Origin: Clostridium sp. KNHs205
GTDB lineage: Bacteria; Bacillota; Clostridia; Lachnospirales; Lachnospiraceae
NCBI RefSeq assembly: GCF_000702945.1
Contig: NZ_JNLE01000003.1
Span: forward strand, 662,001-726,000
DNA: 64,000 bases
Direction of reading: 5' to 3'
Every line of letters begins with the position of its first letter. Within the stretch, counting starts at the first letter, position 1. Positions 25,479 to 35,414 of the stretch are shown piece after piece. Below the pieces are notes generated by a model, which did no database searches, was not told where the DNA came from, and worked only from the letters and a program-made list of their open reading frames with translations. The translations under genes were made by a program, and so were the position numbers.

Positions 25479-27173
25479 ATGAAAATTAAATGGAAGATAA
25501 CAGGTGTTTCAATATTTATTATTCTGATACTGACCATATCGATCATATCCGTTACTTTTTTTGAAATAAAACATCTGGTGAATGCAGAGAATAAGTCTGA
25601 AATCAAAAATTACTCTAATATGGGACTGCAGCTTATCAATGCAGAATATCCGGGAGACTGGTCAGTTCAGGACGGTGCCTTGTATAAGGGGGACACGTTG
25701 TTAAATGAAAATTATGAGGTCATTGACGAGTTTACAGCTGATACTAATATTCTTGCAACATTGTTCGCAAACGATACAAGAATATCAACTAATGTAAAAG
25801 TTGGAAGCGGGGAGAGACAGATCAATACCAAAGCTTCTGATGAGGTAATTGAACAAGTACTGGATAAAGGTGAGGTTTACACAGGTTCTGCAGATATACA
25901 GGGAAAATCAGCCGAAACCTATTACATACCCTTAAAAGACAATAGTGGTGCAGTAATTGGTATCTGGTTTGTAGGTGTTTACACGGATGTTGTAAATGAG
26001 CGTATTTTAGAAGCAATGTTACTGATAGGTATGTTATCAGCTGGTATGCTGGTTATAGGAATTGTCATCTCCTTTTTACTGGGAGCTACCATTGCAAGAG
26101 GTATTACAAAAGTTAAGGACAAGCTCAGATTAATGGAAAGCGGAAATTTTAATTTTGAGTTTCAGGATAAATTACTGAGAAGAAAAGATGAAGTGGGAGA
26201 AATCGCAAATTCCTCCAGGAACCTGCAATTGAAAATGGCAGAAATCATAACTGGTATCCAGAAGGAATCCGAGCAGGTTAAGCTCAAGGTGAATCATTCT
26301 GTTGAAGCGATGGAAACCGTAAATATCAACATTGAAGAAATCTCTGCTACCACAGAGGAATTATCAGCCGGTATGCAGCAAACCTCAGCAGCAACGGAGG
26401 AAATGAATGCCTCCACCTATGAAATTGAAACTGAAGTTACTTATATGAAAGAAAAAACTGCAAATGGTGAAAGACTTGCAGAAGAAATCAAAGCAAGAGC
26501 AGAAAAACTAAAGGAAGAAACGGGAGTTTCTTATAAGAATACCTCGGATATCTATCATTTAACCAATCAACAATTAAGAACGTCAATACAAAAGACGGAG
26601 GCAATAGAAGAGATCAAAGAACTTACACAGACAATCATACAGATAACAGCCCAAACTAATCTGCTGGCATTAAATGCATCAATTGAAGCAGCAAGAGCAG
26701 GTGAAGCAGGAAGAGGCTTTACCGTTGTGGCTGATCAGATTCGTATTTTGGCGGATAATTCTAAACAGGCGGTATCAAGAATAAACGATATTTCCTATAA
26801 TGTATCCGATGCAGTAAAAAGTGTAGTTCAGGATTCCGAAAAACTCTTATCCTTTGTGGATAACCAGGTGCTGAAAGACTATGAGATGTTAGTGAATACA
26901 AGCAACCAATATGTGAATGATTCTGATAGTGTAAGAGATATCGTTACTGAAATTAATGAAATTGCAGAGAAGCTTCACGTGGCCATGCAGCAGATTCGTA
27001 CAGCAATCGATGAGATAACGACAGCAGCAGGCGAAGGAGCAGAAGGTACAACGGATATAGCGGAAAAAATTAATAGCGTTGCCTTTAAGGTAAACGATGT
27101 ATTAAAGCAGGTACAGGAAAACAAAGAAAGCGCAGAGCAGCTGGATAACCTGGTGGATTTCTTTAAACTGTAA
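25479..27173 (+). CDS. Methyl-accepting chemotaxis protein
   Basis: Membrane chemoreceptor, about 564 residues. The first membrane helix is at residues 5-27, then an extracellular ligand domain of Cache type (about 30-180), the second helix ([24 protein letters not shown]), a HAMP linker ([18 protein letters not shown]) and a long coiled-coil signalling domain. The conserved hairpin tip [20 protein letters not shown] begins near residue 391. ATG at 25479 has GGAAAGGA upstream; the longer frame from 25392 adds an unlikely N-terminal segment. It would signal to CheA/CheW encoded elsewhere; the ligand is unknown. Confidence 0.92.
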   Translation: MKIKWKITGVSIFIILILTISIISVTFFEIKHLVNAENKSEIKNYSNMGLQLINAEYPGDWSVQDGALYKGDTLLNENYEVIDEFTADTNILATLFANDTRISTNVKVGSGERQINTKASDEVIEQVLDKGEVYTGSADIQGKSAETYYIPLKDNSGAVIGIWFVGVYTDVVNERILEAMLLIGMLSAGMLVIGIVISFLLGATIARGITKVKDKLRLMESGNFNFEFQDKLLRRKDEVGEIANSSRNLQLKMAEIITGIQKESEQVKLKVNHSVEAMETVNINIEEISATTEELSAGMQQTSAATEEMNASTYEIETEVTYMKEKTANGERLAEEIKARAEKLKEETGVSYKNTSDIYHLTNQQLRTSIQKTEAIEEIKELTQTIIQITAQTNLLALNASIEAARAGEAGRGFTVVADQIRILADNSKQAVSRINDISYNVSDAVKSVVQDSEKLLSFVDNQVLKDYEMLVNTSNQYVNDSDSVRDIVTEINEIAEKLHVAMQQIRTAIDEITTAAGEGAEGTTDIAEKINSVAFKVNDVLKQVQENKESAEQLDNLVDFFKL

Positions 27174-27284
27174 TAATATGATGGGGAGTTTTTGGGACAG
27201 ATTAGATAACTATTAGTGAAATAAGTTAAAACTGTATTTGTGAATCTTGTTATTGTATAAGGGTTATAACATTTATCATATGAT

Positions 27285-27350
27285 GCCGGAAGTATCCCAT
27301 GTCTTCAGAGTTTGTATTAGGAGAAAGACATGGAGGTACTTCCGGTTTTT
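27285..27350 (+). terminator. Terminator of the chemoreceptor gene
   Basis: CCGGAAGTA near 27286 pairs with TACTTCCGG ending at 27345. An inner stem CCATGTCTT with AAGACATGG is also present, and TTTTT follows. Confidence 0.75.
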
Positions 27351-27442
27351 CATTTTTTATCGGAGTTAACCAGCTGTTTTGCTTCCTCAAAACCCACGGC
27401 CTTTTCTTTATTTATCATGGTCCTTAAACCTTTCCTGAAAGG

Positions 27443-28834
27443 TTACTCCTTTTTGGATAGACCGGAAATACCTGCTTCCCAGTCCTTTGTTATACTGGCA
27501 ACGACTTTTCCCAGGAGGACCAGAGCCAGGATATTTGGAATAACCATCAGTCCGTTGAATAGATCCGCCAGATTCCATACCAGATTAACCTTAAGGGTGC
27601 AGCCTATTCCTACAAAAACAGAAACCAGGATTGCATAGATGGAGACCGCCTTCTTTCCAAAGAGATACTTCACATTGGAAAGACCGAAAAAGTACCAGCC
27701 CATAATGGTGGCAAAAGCAAAGAAAAATACACAGATAGCAATAATTACATATCCAAAATGGCCAAAGACCTGGGCAAAGGCAGATTGTGTCAATTCAATC
27801 CCGGTAAGAAAGGTTCCCTCTGCATCTTTGGTACCTAATACGCCGGAGGTTAAGATTGCCAGCACCGTTAAGGGCAATAGAACGATGGTATCTACAAATA
27901 CTCCTATCATAGCAACAAGTCCCTGTTCGCAGGGGTTTTTTACACGGGCCAGAGCATGTGCATGGGGTGTTGATCCCATACCTGCCTCATGTGTAAATAA
28001 ACCTCGGGCAATGCCGTAGCGGATAGACTGCTGTACACTCACACCCAGGACACCACCCAAAACAGCCTGTGGATTAAAAGCGCCGACAAATATATCATAA
28101 AAAGCTGGAATTATGTTACGGAAATTTACGACCATAACAATGATTGAAGACAGTGTAAAGAAGACAGCCATAAAAGGAACAACTTTCTCTGCAACAGCTA
28201 CGATACGTTTGACACCACCCAGAAAAACCAGCAGGGAAATAAGTGCCAGTACAACACCAATGATCTCGGAAGGAATTCCGAAAGCTGCCTCCATTGCGCC
28301 ACCGACAGAATTGGCCTGCACCATGTTTCCCATAAATCCAAGTGCTATAATAATCAGTATTGAAAAGACTGCGGCAGCGGCTTTACCAACAGGCCCTTTG
28401 ACGGCAGCGCGGATATAATAGACAGGGCCTCCCACAAGTTCTCCGTTTACCGTTGTTTTGTAGTGCTGGGCAAGGGTAGCTTCTGCATAAATGGTTGCCA
28501 TACCTAAAATCGCGCTGACCCACATCCAGAATACCGCGCCGGGGCCTCCCGAAACCATGGCGGTTGCCACACCTGCAAGGTTACCCGTTCCGATCTGGGC
28601 GGAAACGGAGGTAAGCAGAGACTGGAATGAGGTCATGCCTTCCTTATCGCTGGCCTTTTTACCGCGCAAGGTGATAGAACCAAAGGTTAATTTTAAGCTT
28701 TGTTTAAATCTGCGAAACTGAATTCCCCTTGTCAGGATCGTAAAATAAACACCAACTCCGCAAAGCACAACGATTAAAAATACATCCCACAGTACCTTGT
28801 TTATACTGCTGACTAAATCAGATAACCATACCAT
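27443..28834 (-). CDS. Sodium:alanine/glycine symporter (AGCS family)
   Basis: Na+-coupled amino-acid importer in the cytoplasmic membrane, 463 residues with about 10-11 helices. AGCS motifs are visible: GTGNLAGVATAMVSGGPGAVFWMWVSA, YAEATLAQHYK and GLFTHEAGMGSTPHAHA. Translation most likely starts at ATG 28834 (MVWLSDLVSS) with AGGAGGAG upstream; the frame extends to 28894 without a better site. A tandem glycine riboswitch and its terminator lie in the leader, so glycine (and possibly alanine) is the probable substrate. Confidence 0.93.
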   Translation of the reverse strand: MVWLSDLVSSINKVLWDVFLIVVLCGVGVYFTILTRGIQFRRFKQSLKLTFGSITLRGKKASDKEGMTSFQSLLTSVSAQIGTGNLAGVATAMVSGGPGAVFWMWVSAILGMATIYAEATLAQHYKTTVNGELVGGPVYYIRAAVKGPVGKAAAAVFSILIIIALGFMGNMVQANSVGGAMEAAFGIPSEIIGVVLALISLLVFLGGVKRIVAVAEKVVPFMAVFFTLSSIIVMVVNFRNIIPAFYDIFVGAFNPQAVLGGVLGVSVQQSIRYGIARGLFTHEAGMGSTPHAHALARVKNPCEQGLVAMIGVFVDTIVLLPLTVLAILTSGVLGTKDAEGTFLTGIELTQSAFAQVFGHFGYVIIAICVFFFAFATIMGWYFFGLSNVKYLFGKKAVSIYAILVSVFVGIGCTLKVNLVWNLADLFNGLMVIPNILALVLLGKVVASITKDWEAGISGLSKKE

Positions 28835-28883
28835 AATAAATACTCCTCCTAATTTCACATAACTGCAGGCGTCGGATGCAAAC

Positions 28884-28914
28884 AAAAAAGTCAAACCACA
28901 CTTATGGTTTGACT
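28884..28914 (-). terminator. Expression-platform terminator of the glycine riboswitch
   Basis: Perfect 10-bp stem AGTCAAACCA/TGGTTTGACT (28889-28898 with 28905-28914), followed on the minus strand by TTTTTT. It sits between the aptamers and the symporter ribosome site. Confidence 0.85.
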
Positions 28915-28950
28915 CCGGATATGAGAAAAAGGCATGATAGTCCCAGTATA

Positions 28951-29125
28951 CAGGTTCTCTGTCCTTTTGCCTGAGAGATTAGTACGAAATCATTATTCGT
29001 ACCTTACACCTTCGGCACTCGCATTTGAGATTCTCCAGAGTTACATCCGTTCATAGTCTTCACCCGGAACTCCGAGCGCCTGAGAGTGTTACTCCTTCGG
29101 CAGGCGAAAGCCATTTTCCTACAAA
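28951..29125 (-). ncRNA. Tandem glycine riboswitch
   Basis: Cis-acting leader RNA on the minus strand. Two glycine-aptamer copies are visible: aptamer 1 (about 29050-29125) with GCCGAAGGAGTAA and ACTCTCAGGCGC, and aptamer 2 (about 28951-29045) with GTGCCGAAGGTGTAA and the hallmark CTCTCAGGCAAAAGGACAG. A terminator lies downstream and the regulated gene is an AGCS symporter. Both the motif and the target are classic for this class. Edges are approximate. Confidence 0.92.
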
Positions 29126-29155
29126 CTTCACATGTCAGTATTATTTTTATACTTT

Positions 29156-29184
29156 ATTATATCACTTTGTTAAAGTGAAGTCAA
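29156..29184 (-). promoter_or_regulatory. Predicted promoter of the glycine-riboswitch transcript with palindromic spacer
   Basis: On the minus strand TTGACT (29179-29184), a 17-bp spacer and a perfect TATAAT (29156-29161). The whole spacer is the palindrome TCACTTT-AAC-AAAGTGA, a possible repressor operator lying between -35 and -10. Confidence 0.78.
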
Positions 29185-29274
29185 TGAAAGCAATAGTCAT
29201 TGCAGATCATGTATCATGGAACCGGAATTTTTTAAAGCATACCCTTTCTGTTAAAGTATAAGGTGTGAAAATAA

Positions 29275-29302
29275 TTGACAATTTTTAGGCAAGTGATATG
29301 AT
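29275..29302 (+). promoter_or_regulatory. Predicted promoter of the MoxR/DUF58/transglutaminase operon
   Basis: TTGACA (29275-29280), 16-bp spacer, TATGAT (29297-29302). It is divergent from the riboswitch promoter and gives a leader of about 210 nt. Confidence 0.65.
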
Positions 29303-29451
29303 AATATTAGGATTATCAGTGCTGATTCATTGACTAGCACTATTTGGAGATATTTTATTTTATATTATTCTTAAAATTCCATAAAGATTCATTAGGAGGT
29401 TCCGGAAACAACTGGACTGAAGGGTGGGGCAGATTATAACAAATAGTAATT

Positions 29452-29503
29452 AGCAGCTGCGAAGCCATAAGGTGATTTGATACTACCGGTTTTGCAGCCA
29501 GCT
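29452..29503 (+). promoter_or_regulatory. Long leader hairpin just before the moxR ribosome site
   Basis: GCTGCGAAGCC (29456-29466) pairs fully with GGTTTTGCAGC (29488-29498) using two G-U wobbles, and outer AGC/GCT extends it. There is no T-tract, and the GGGAGG ribosome site follows about 6 bases later. No known riboswitch class was recognised. Confidence 0.5.
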
Positions 29504-29519
29504 AAAAGTGGGAGGTTAT

Positions 29520-30461
29520 ATGCAAAACCAAGAAGTAATAGTGGATATAGTTAAGAATATCGAAAAAGTTATAATAGGAAAAAGAGAAGCAATTGATTTA
29601 GCGGTAATAACCTTGTTATCGGAAGGACATCTTTTGATAGAGGATGTACCTGGCGTCGGAAAAACTACTCTTGCCAATGCCATTTCAAAATCCATTGACT
29701 GCGGCTTTAACCGGATTCAGTTCACACCGGATACAATGCCCGGCGATATAACCGGTGTGTCAGTTTATAATATGCAGACGGGACAGTTTGAATTTACACC
29801 CGGCGCTATCATGAATCATATTATATTGGCCGATGAAGTTAACCGCACATCCCCAAAGACCCAGGCCAGCTTATTGGAAGCCATGGAGGAAAGACAGATC
29901 AGTGTGGATGGAAAGACCTATCCGCTACCCAGGCCTTTTATGGTTATAGCTACGCAGAATCCCATTGATTATCTGGGAACCTATAATCTTCCGGAAGCAC
30001 AGCTGGATCGCTTTCTGATGAAATTGTCCATTGGTTATCCGAGTATGGCGGATGAAAAGCGGATGGCAGATTATTACATCAGACAGAGCCCCATAAAGTT
30101 ACTGGAAGCTGTAACTGACGGAAAGACCATATCTGCTATGCAGGAGGAAGTGAAGACCGTAAAAATACACCAGGATTTGATTTCCTACATAATTGAAATA
30201 ATAGACGGAACAAGAAAGGATACCAATATCACATTAGGTGCCAGTCCCAGGGCTATCCTGGCTCTGATCCGGGCATCCCAGGCAGCGGCTTATTATAATC
30301 ACAGGGATTATTGTATTCCGGATGATATCCATAAAGTAATTCAGCCTGTAATAAGGCACAGACTGATACTTTCCCCCGAATCCAGATTAAATAAGCTTAC
30401 AGCAGAGATGGTGCTGGATAAGATAATAGCCAGATTCCGTGTACCCATACTTCCTGTATGA
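29520..30461 (+). CDS. MoxR-family AAA+ ATPase
   Basis: Chaperone-like ATPase, about 313 residues, of the MoxR/RavA clade. Walker A GVGKTT is at residues 45-50 (DVPGVGKTTLAN), the Walker B and sensor regions read IILADEVNRTSPKTQASLLE and FMVIATQNPIDYLGTYNLPEAQLDRF. ATG at 29520 with GGGAGG about four bases upstream is preferred over GTG at 29508. It is followed by DUF58 and transglutaminase genes, the standard MoxR operon arrangement, linked to envelope or extracytoplasmic protein maturation in studied bacteria. The client is unknown here. Confidence 0.92.
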   Translation: MQNQEVIVDIVKNIEKVIIGKREAIDLAVITLLSEGHLLIEDVPGVGKTTLANAISKSIDCGFNRIQFTPDTMPGDITGVSVYNMQTGQFEFTPGAIMNHIILADEVNRTSPKTQASLLEAMEERQISVDGKTYPLPRPFMVIATQNPIDYLGTYNLPEAQLDRFLMKLSIGYPSMADEKRMADYYIRQSPIKLLEAVTDGKTISAMQEEVKTVKIHQDLISYIIEIIDGTRKDTNITLGASPRAILALIRASQAAAYYNHRDYCIPDDIHKVIQPVIRHRLILSPESRLNKLTAEMVLDKIIARFRVPILPV

Positions 30462-30506
30462 TGCTCATAGGTATCCGATGACGCAACCAGTACAGGAAGG
30501 AGTTAT

Positions 30507-31691
30507 ATGTTTATTAATCGTATTATAATGCTGATTTTAATCATAGCATCGGCCATTTTCGCCAGCCATTATGGCGGAAATGTTTCGTATGCTCTTTTTT
30601 ATATGAGCTTATCCATACCGGTAGTTTCTATTCTTTATACCTTTTATGTATATATCCGTTTCCGAATCTATCAGGAAATCGGCCAGCGGTTGGTAGTAAA
30701 AGGTGATTTTATTCCCTATTCCTTTACCCTGGCCAATGAAGATTATATTACCTTTCGAAGTATTAAGGTTAACTTCTTCCATGACAGATCCAGTATAGCC
30801 AATATAGATGATATCAGTGAATACTGTCTTTTACCCGGACAGTTGGAGAAAATGGAAACCAATCTCCGTTGCAGATATCGGGGTGAATACTTTGTGGGTG
30901 CCAGTACGGTGGATATTATTGATTTTTTCTACTTGTTTAAGATTACCTATCCTATTTCCTCCAAACTAAAAGTTACCGTGCTTCCAAGGATTGTAAATAT
31001 ACCAAGGCTTAGTATAGCACCGGAGCTTAAGGATGTTAAGAACACATCCTGTTTAAGAAACGTTTCTTTTGATGCCATGGATCTGGAGACAAGAAAATAC
31101 ATATCAGGTGACAGTAAAAAGCAGATCCATTGGAAAGTAAGTGCCAGGCACAATCAGTTATTCGTCCGGAAGTTTATCAGCAATCCCAAAGCAGAAACTG
31201 CTATCCTGATGGATCTGAGAACGGTCAGGGAAGACAGCCTCACTGCCATGATTATAGAAGACCAAATCATTGAAGGTGCGCTTGCTGTTGCAAACTACTG
31301 TAAAGATAATAATACAAGAGTAAAGGTATATTATGAACAGGGAGGTATAAAAAATATCTTCATTGGGGGGAAAATGGATTTTGATCTCTTTTACCAGCTT
31401 ACTGCTCAAATGCACTTTCATTCGACCATTCCTGTAGAAAGCATATTAAAGGAAAGTCTGAACTTTACGGAGAATACGGGATTTTATATTGTTATTACCC
31501 ATGAGATTACCTTAGAACTATACATAATGATGCTGGGGCTGTCGGAGAATGGCAATGACCTGTCTTTGCTGCTAGTTCGTGATACAGTCGGAGAGGATGA
31601 AAAGGAAATGATCAAAAGCCTGAGACTTTCCGGAATAATTGTAAAACAGGTGACGCGGGAGGATGAAATCGGGGAGGTATTAAAGGCATGA
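30507..31691 (+). CDS. DUF58 domain protein
   Basis: A 394-residue membrane-anchored protein with two N-terminal hydrophobic helices (residues 3-50). The C-terminal DUF58 region has the family hallmark GDSKKQIHWKVSARHNQLFV. DUF58 proteins carry a vWA-like domain and co-occur with MoxR ATPases. AGGAAGGAG precedes the ATG. The stop overlaps the next gene by 4 bp (ATGA), showing translational coupling. Confidence 0.88.
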   Translation: MFINRIIMLILIIASAIFASHYGGNVSYALFYMSLSIPVVSILYTFYVYIRFRIYQEIGQRLVVKGDFIPYSFTLANEDYITFRSIKVNFFHDRSSIANIDDISEYCLLPGQLEKMETNLRCRYRGEYFVGASTVDIIDFFYLFKITYPISSKLKVTVLPRIVNIPRLSIAPELKDVKNTSCLRNVSFDAMDLETRKYISGDSKKQIHWKVSARHNQLFVRKFISNPKAETAILMDLRTVREDSLTAMIIEDQIIEGALAVANYCKDNNTRVKVYYEQGGIKNIFIGGKMDFDLFYQLTAQMHFHSTIPVESILKESLNFTENTGFYIVITHEITLELYIMMLGLSENGNDLSLLLVRDTVGEDEKEMIKSLRLSGIIVKQVTREDEIGEVLKA

Positions 31692-34075
31692 ATACGGAGA
31701 AGCAGTTAATTAGAAGATTAGCGGTTGCGGAAAGTTTTCTGCTTACCCTGGCTATGGGGGCATATTTTGAGAATCTGTTTGTCCTGAGGATCCATATTGT
31801 AGTTCTTATGTGTCTTACATTGATCTTCCTGGGTATGATATATTTTATTGACCAGTATAAAAAGAATCTTCTTACCCTTTTTGTACTGACAGGAATCCTC
31901 CTGGCTTTTATTATTATCACCTTAGCATTAAAAGTCAATTTTATCAAGGAAATCAGGAATCTGTATCAATGGTGCCTTATCTATAACGGAGATGAGAAAT
32001 TGTATGAGCGAAGTTACGGTGTGATAGTAATGGCAGGAATTATTTTCCTGTGTGGTGTGGTTACGTATTTTCTGCATCGCCTAAAAATGGTAAAGAATAT
32101 AGCTGCGGCCGTATTGGCAGTACTACTTATCATCTCGGCTGTGAATAAAGTCAATATACCTAAAATTACAGTAGGAGTAATTATATTTTATTCTCTGTCA
32201 ACCCTCGCTGAGTATTGCGGCAAACTATATTATAAGAGCAGTAATACAGTGAATAATAGTATTGCTACTGTTTATCTGGCGCCGGCCTGTATCATCATAG
32301 CTTTGTTATCCATAACGCTGCCGTCTGGGAATGAACCCATTAAGTGGAAAGGATTTAAGGAATTTATTGAAAAAGCGCAGGAACAGGGGGCTCGTTTAAT
32401 CACCCAGCTGGAATTCCTTTTTGACCGTAATGGCAATGAATTTTCGGTCAGTTTTTCCGGGTACTCGGAAGAACCTACAGAGCTTGGGGGAGAAGTTAAT
32501 GTAAAGAATGAAACGGCCCTGAAGGTTAATACGCAGAATAAAAGTACTGCGGCAGGATATCTGATCGGTTCCATAAATGATACTTATACGGGGCGGAGCT
32601 GGGAGAGAAGCAAAAGGACAAGAGAGCTTGAGAAAGAAGATTATTATTATGACTTTTATGAATTACTGACTGCCTTTGGCAGGGAAGAAGGCAACGATTT
32701 AAATAATATTGTAAAAAACAGAAGCTATGATATCGAATATTATGATATCAGTACCAGATCTCTTTTCTATCCCATAAAAACCTACAATATTAAGTTCTAC
32801 CGGAAGCTTAAATTTAATGAAACACCCCAGGGAGCCTTTTTATCAGATAAAGCAAAAGGAATCGGGTTTAAGTACAGTGTAAAGTATTATGAACTAAATC
32901 TAAATAATACATTTCTGCAGAAGATGTTCAGGGAGGGAGCTGAGGATAACAGTTTCGTATCATCGGAGGTATTAAGCAGAACCGCAAGGAAACTATTTCA
33001 TTATGATTTGTTACCAACAGATATTGACATGGAGGGATTAAAACAGGACCTTAACCGCCGATCTGCTGAAATAAAGACTTGGTATACTGCCCTGCCGGAT
33101 TCCCTTCCGGAACGGGTCAGAATATTGGCGGATCAGTTAACCAAAGGCTGTGAGAATGATTACGATAAATTAAAAGCTATAGAAGCTTATCTGAATCAGC
33201 TTTCCTATACTACCAGAATCGGAAGGACTCCGGGCGGAGAAGATTTTGTGGATTATTTTCTGTTTCATCAGAAAAAGGGCTATTGCACCTATTTTGCTTC
33301 TGCTTTCGGAGTGCTGGGCAGATGTGTCGGCATACCCACACGTTACGTAGAAGGCTTTATGGTGGATTATGAAAACATAGATTCTTCCGGTGCCTATAAT
33401 GTAGGCAGCAGCTGTGCGCATTCCTGGGTTGAGGCTTACATAGAAGGAATCGGGTGGATTCCTTTTGAACCAACGCCTGCATTCTATGGAGCCAGGTATA
33501 CCCAGTGGAAGGAGGAACCAAAAACTTCCGGGTACAGTAATTTTGGAGAATCAGGTATGTTGCAGCCTTCAATGCCGCCTGCCTATCAGGAGTTGATTAA
33601 TAGCGGAGAGAATTTTCAAGGTTATCAGAGACAACGGAAAAATTATGTGCTACCTTTTATTTGGGCAGTGACAGGTATTTTGATCCTATTCATTGGAATT
33701 ACTTTTATTTATTACAACATACTAAAGGGTAAATACAGGAAGAAATTTGAGAATGCTTCAGATAATGGAAAGCTCTTTTTCATTATGGCTGAAATTTTGC
33801 ATTACCTTGAAAAAGAGGGCTTTCGCATGACCGATGAAGATACGCTGCTTACCTTTGCTGAAAGAATTGGCAACAAAATAAAATTTAACCAGACAGATTT
33901 CCTTAAAGTGGCCGTTATATTTATGGGTGTCAGATATGGTGAATATGAGGTAAAAACACAAGATCTTAAGGAAGTTATAGAGTTTTCAAAGTATTTCAGA
34001 TATTACCTGGAAGAAAGACTGGGAAAAAGAAGGATGCTTTTGGATAGATTTTTGTATCTTCATTTTTATCAGTGA
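31688..34075 (+). CDS. Membrane transglutaminase-like (TgpA-type) protein
   Basis: A 795-residue protein with about six N-terminal membrane helices (residues 10-215), a long extracellular region and a C-terminal helix near 655-680 followed by a cytoplasmic tail. The transglutaminase core is intact: Cys533 in KKGYCTYFASAFGVLGRCVG, His578 in SCAHSWVEAYIEG, and the acidic position in GWIPFEPTPAF (Glu rather than Asp). It is the third gene of the MoxR operon and probably modifies or cleaves an envelope protein. No substrate can be named. Confidence 0.9.
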   Translation: MNTEKQLIRRLAVAESFLLTLAMGAYFENLFVLRIHIVVLMCLTLIFLGMIYFIDQYKKNLLTLFVLTGILLAFIIITLALKVNFIKEIRNLYQWCLIYNGDEKLYERSYGVIVMAGIIFLCGVVTYFLHRLKMVKNIAAAVLAVLLIISAVNKVNIPKITVGVIIFYSLSTLAEYCGKLYYKSSNTVNNSIATVYLAPACIIIALLSITLPSGNEPIKWKGFKEFIEKAQEQGARLITQLEFLFDRNGNEFSVSFSGYSEEPTELGGEVNVKNETALKVNTQNKSTAAGYLIGSINDTYTGRSWERSKRTRELEKEDYYYDFYELLTAFGREEGNDLNNIVKNRSYDIEYYDISTRSLFYPIKTYNIKFYRKLKFNETPQGAFLSDKAKGIGFKYSVKYYELNLNNTFLQKMFREGAEDNSFVSSEVLSRTARKLFHYDLLPTDIDMEGLKQDLNRRSAEIKTWYTALPDSLPERVRILADQLTKGCENDYDKLKAIEAYLNQLSYTTRIGRTPGGEDFVDYFLFHQKKGYCTYFASAFGVLGRCVGIPTRYVEGFMVDYENIDSSGAYNVGSSCAHSWVEAYIEGIGWIPFEPTPAFYGARYTQWKEEPKTSGYSNFGESGMLQPSMPPAYQELINSGENFQGYQRQRKNYVLPFIWAVTGILILFIGITFIYYNILKGKYRKKFENASDNGKLFFIMAEILHYLEKEGFRMTDEDTLLTFAERIGNKIKFNQTDFLKVAVIFMGVRYGEYEVKTQDLKEVIEFSKYFRYYLEERLGKRRMLLDRFLYLHFYQ

Positions 34076-34220
34076 ATAAAACATGAAGTAATTGGAATAG
34101 ACCTATTTATTTAAGTTATTTGGTCACTAAAACGATATAAGTTATCCATAATGCGGGTTTTATCACAGACCTATCAAATTCATCATATAATATTGAAAGT
34201 ATATTTTTGGAGTTCACACA

Positions 34221-34766
34221 ATGTATTATAGCGACTACAGCAATTACCATCCTTATTATTATGGTCAGATAAATCCGTATATGCCAGCAGAGAATACAAT
34301 CGGAACAGCACAAGAAACACAATCAGATGATATATTCATATATCCACAAAATCTGCAGAATGCACTTGACTTAATACAAGAGGCTCTATCTGGTGAAACA
34401 GAGGATAGAATGTTCTATGCATGGCTGCTACAGGAAGCACCCTCTGAAGAAGAGCGTGATATAATAGCTGGGATTCGTGATAATGAAATTGGACACTACA
34501 CGTTATTTAGTCAGCTCTTCTATGAATTAACCGGTATGATGTCCCAGCAGACGCAGGGTGAGCAGTTTATCGAACCGGAAAGTTATTGTGAGGGTTTGGG
34601 TCGAGCCTTACTGGGAGAGCAGAATGCTGTCCAAAAATATCGCAAAATTCTCTACGCAATGCAGGACCGTGTTCATATTAACATGATGACAGAAATTATA
34701 ACGGATGAGATCAGACATGGAATCCTTTACAGCTATCTTTACGCTAGAAACTCTTGCACAGCATAA
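34221..34766 (+). CDS. Ferritin-like (rubrerythrin-fold) protein, possibly spore-associated
   Basis: A 181-residue protein with a Tyr/Pro-rich N-terminus (about 30 residues) and a four-helix ferritin-like domain. Carboxylate-His pairs expected for a di-iron site are visible in RDNEIGHYTLFSQLFYELTG, GEQNAVQKYRKIL and EIITDEIRHGILYSYLY. Such proteins are common in spore-forming clostridia, which is inference here. GGAG lies upstream of the ATG. It is monocistronic with a following terminator. Confidence 0.75.
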   Translation: MYYSDYSNYHPYYYGQINPYMPAENTIGTAQETQSDDIFIYPQNLQNALDLIQEALSGETEDRMFYAWLLQEAPSEEERDIIAGIRDNEIGHYTLFSQLFYELTGMMSQQTQGEQFIEPESYCEGLGRALLGEQNAVQKYRKILYAMQDRVHINMMTEIITDEIRHGILYSYLYARNSCTA

Positions 34767-34860
34767 GATAGAAGTATTTATATATTTCTGTATTATGGAG
34801 ATAGAAACTCAGCCTATAGATAATTAATGTTGATTTTAGGTTATGCAGAAACAGAATATT

Positions 34861-34899
34861 TTAAATAAGGCAGGGGGGAATTTCCGTGCTTTATTTAAT
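34861..34899 (+). terminator. Terminator-like hairpin after the ferritin-like gene
   Basis: TTAAATAAGGCA pairs with TGCTTTATTTAA across a G-rich loop, followed by TTAATT. Confidence 0.5.
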
Positions 34900-34977
34900 T
34901 AATTCATAAATGGATGAAATACCTCTTTGTCGCTACAGTAAATATACCTAGGAGTAGTCTGTATTGACTAACACATA

Positions 34978-35013
34978 AAAACCCCGCCAACCTTTATGGG
35001 GTTGAAGGGGTTT
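34978..35013 (-). terminator. Terminator of the small membrane protein gene
   Basis: AAACCCC...AACC pairs with GGTT...GGGGTTT just after the stop at 35034 on the minus strand, with TTTT on the distal side. Confidence 0.65.
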
Positions 35014-35033
35014 AGTATAATTTTGTGATATAA

Positions 35034-35297
35034 TTAGAAAACACGTGGAAGTATCACAAGAAATAATATCCCTGCAAGATATAGACCGTTTACACTAAGC
35101 GCAATTTTAGTATCTGTATTTCTTAAATGCTTTTTAATAAACAGAAATAGGGTATAGCAAAAACTAAGCGCAATAAAAATGAAATATCCAATGAGCAGAG
35201 CGGTTGCGTTGGGGATGTCTGGTTCCCAGAAGAATACAACCGTCAGCGGTACAAAAATGGTAATCAAAGCAAGCTTGCTTAATATTTTATCTTTCAT
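35034..35297 (-). CDS. Small membrane protein, three predicted helices
   Basis: About 87 residues. Three hydrophobic segments are visible (LALITIFVPLTVVFF, ALLIGYFIFIALSFCYTLFLFI, LYLAGILFLVILP). ATG at 35297 is chosen because GAGGTGA lies about eight bases upstream; a TTG at 35318 would overlap that site. It lies just downstream of the lantibiotic-type ABC operon on the same strand but is separated by about 120 bp. I do not recognise the family. Confidence 0.55.
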   Translation of the reverse strand: MKDKILSKLALITIFVPLTVVFFWEPDIPNATALLIGYFIFIALSFCYTLFLFIKKHLRNTDTKIALSVNGLYLAGILFLVILPRVF

Positions 35298-35414
35298 AGA
35301 GTGTGTCACCTCTTTCAATTAACTCTAGCTCGATCCAACCAGAACCCCATCACCATCTGAAACAATATAAATTCCCGCAGATATTCTTTGTGGATATTGA
35401 AATTATAGGCCTTT

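Noticed and set aside
29452..29503. c-di-GMP-I (GEMM) riboswitch
   Set aside because: GCGAAGCC recalls the GEMM core, but the conserved 5' half is absent and the segment is explained by one simple hairpin.
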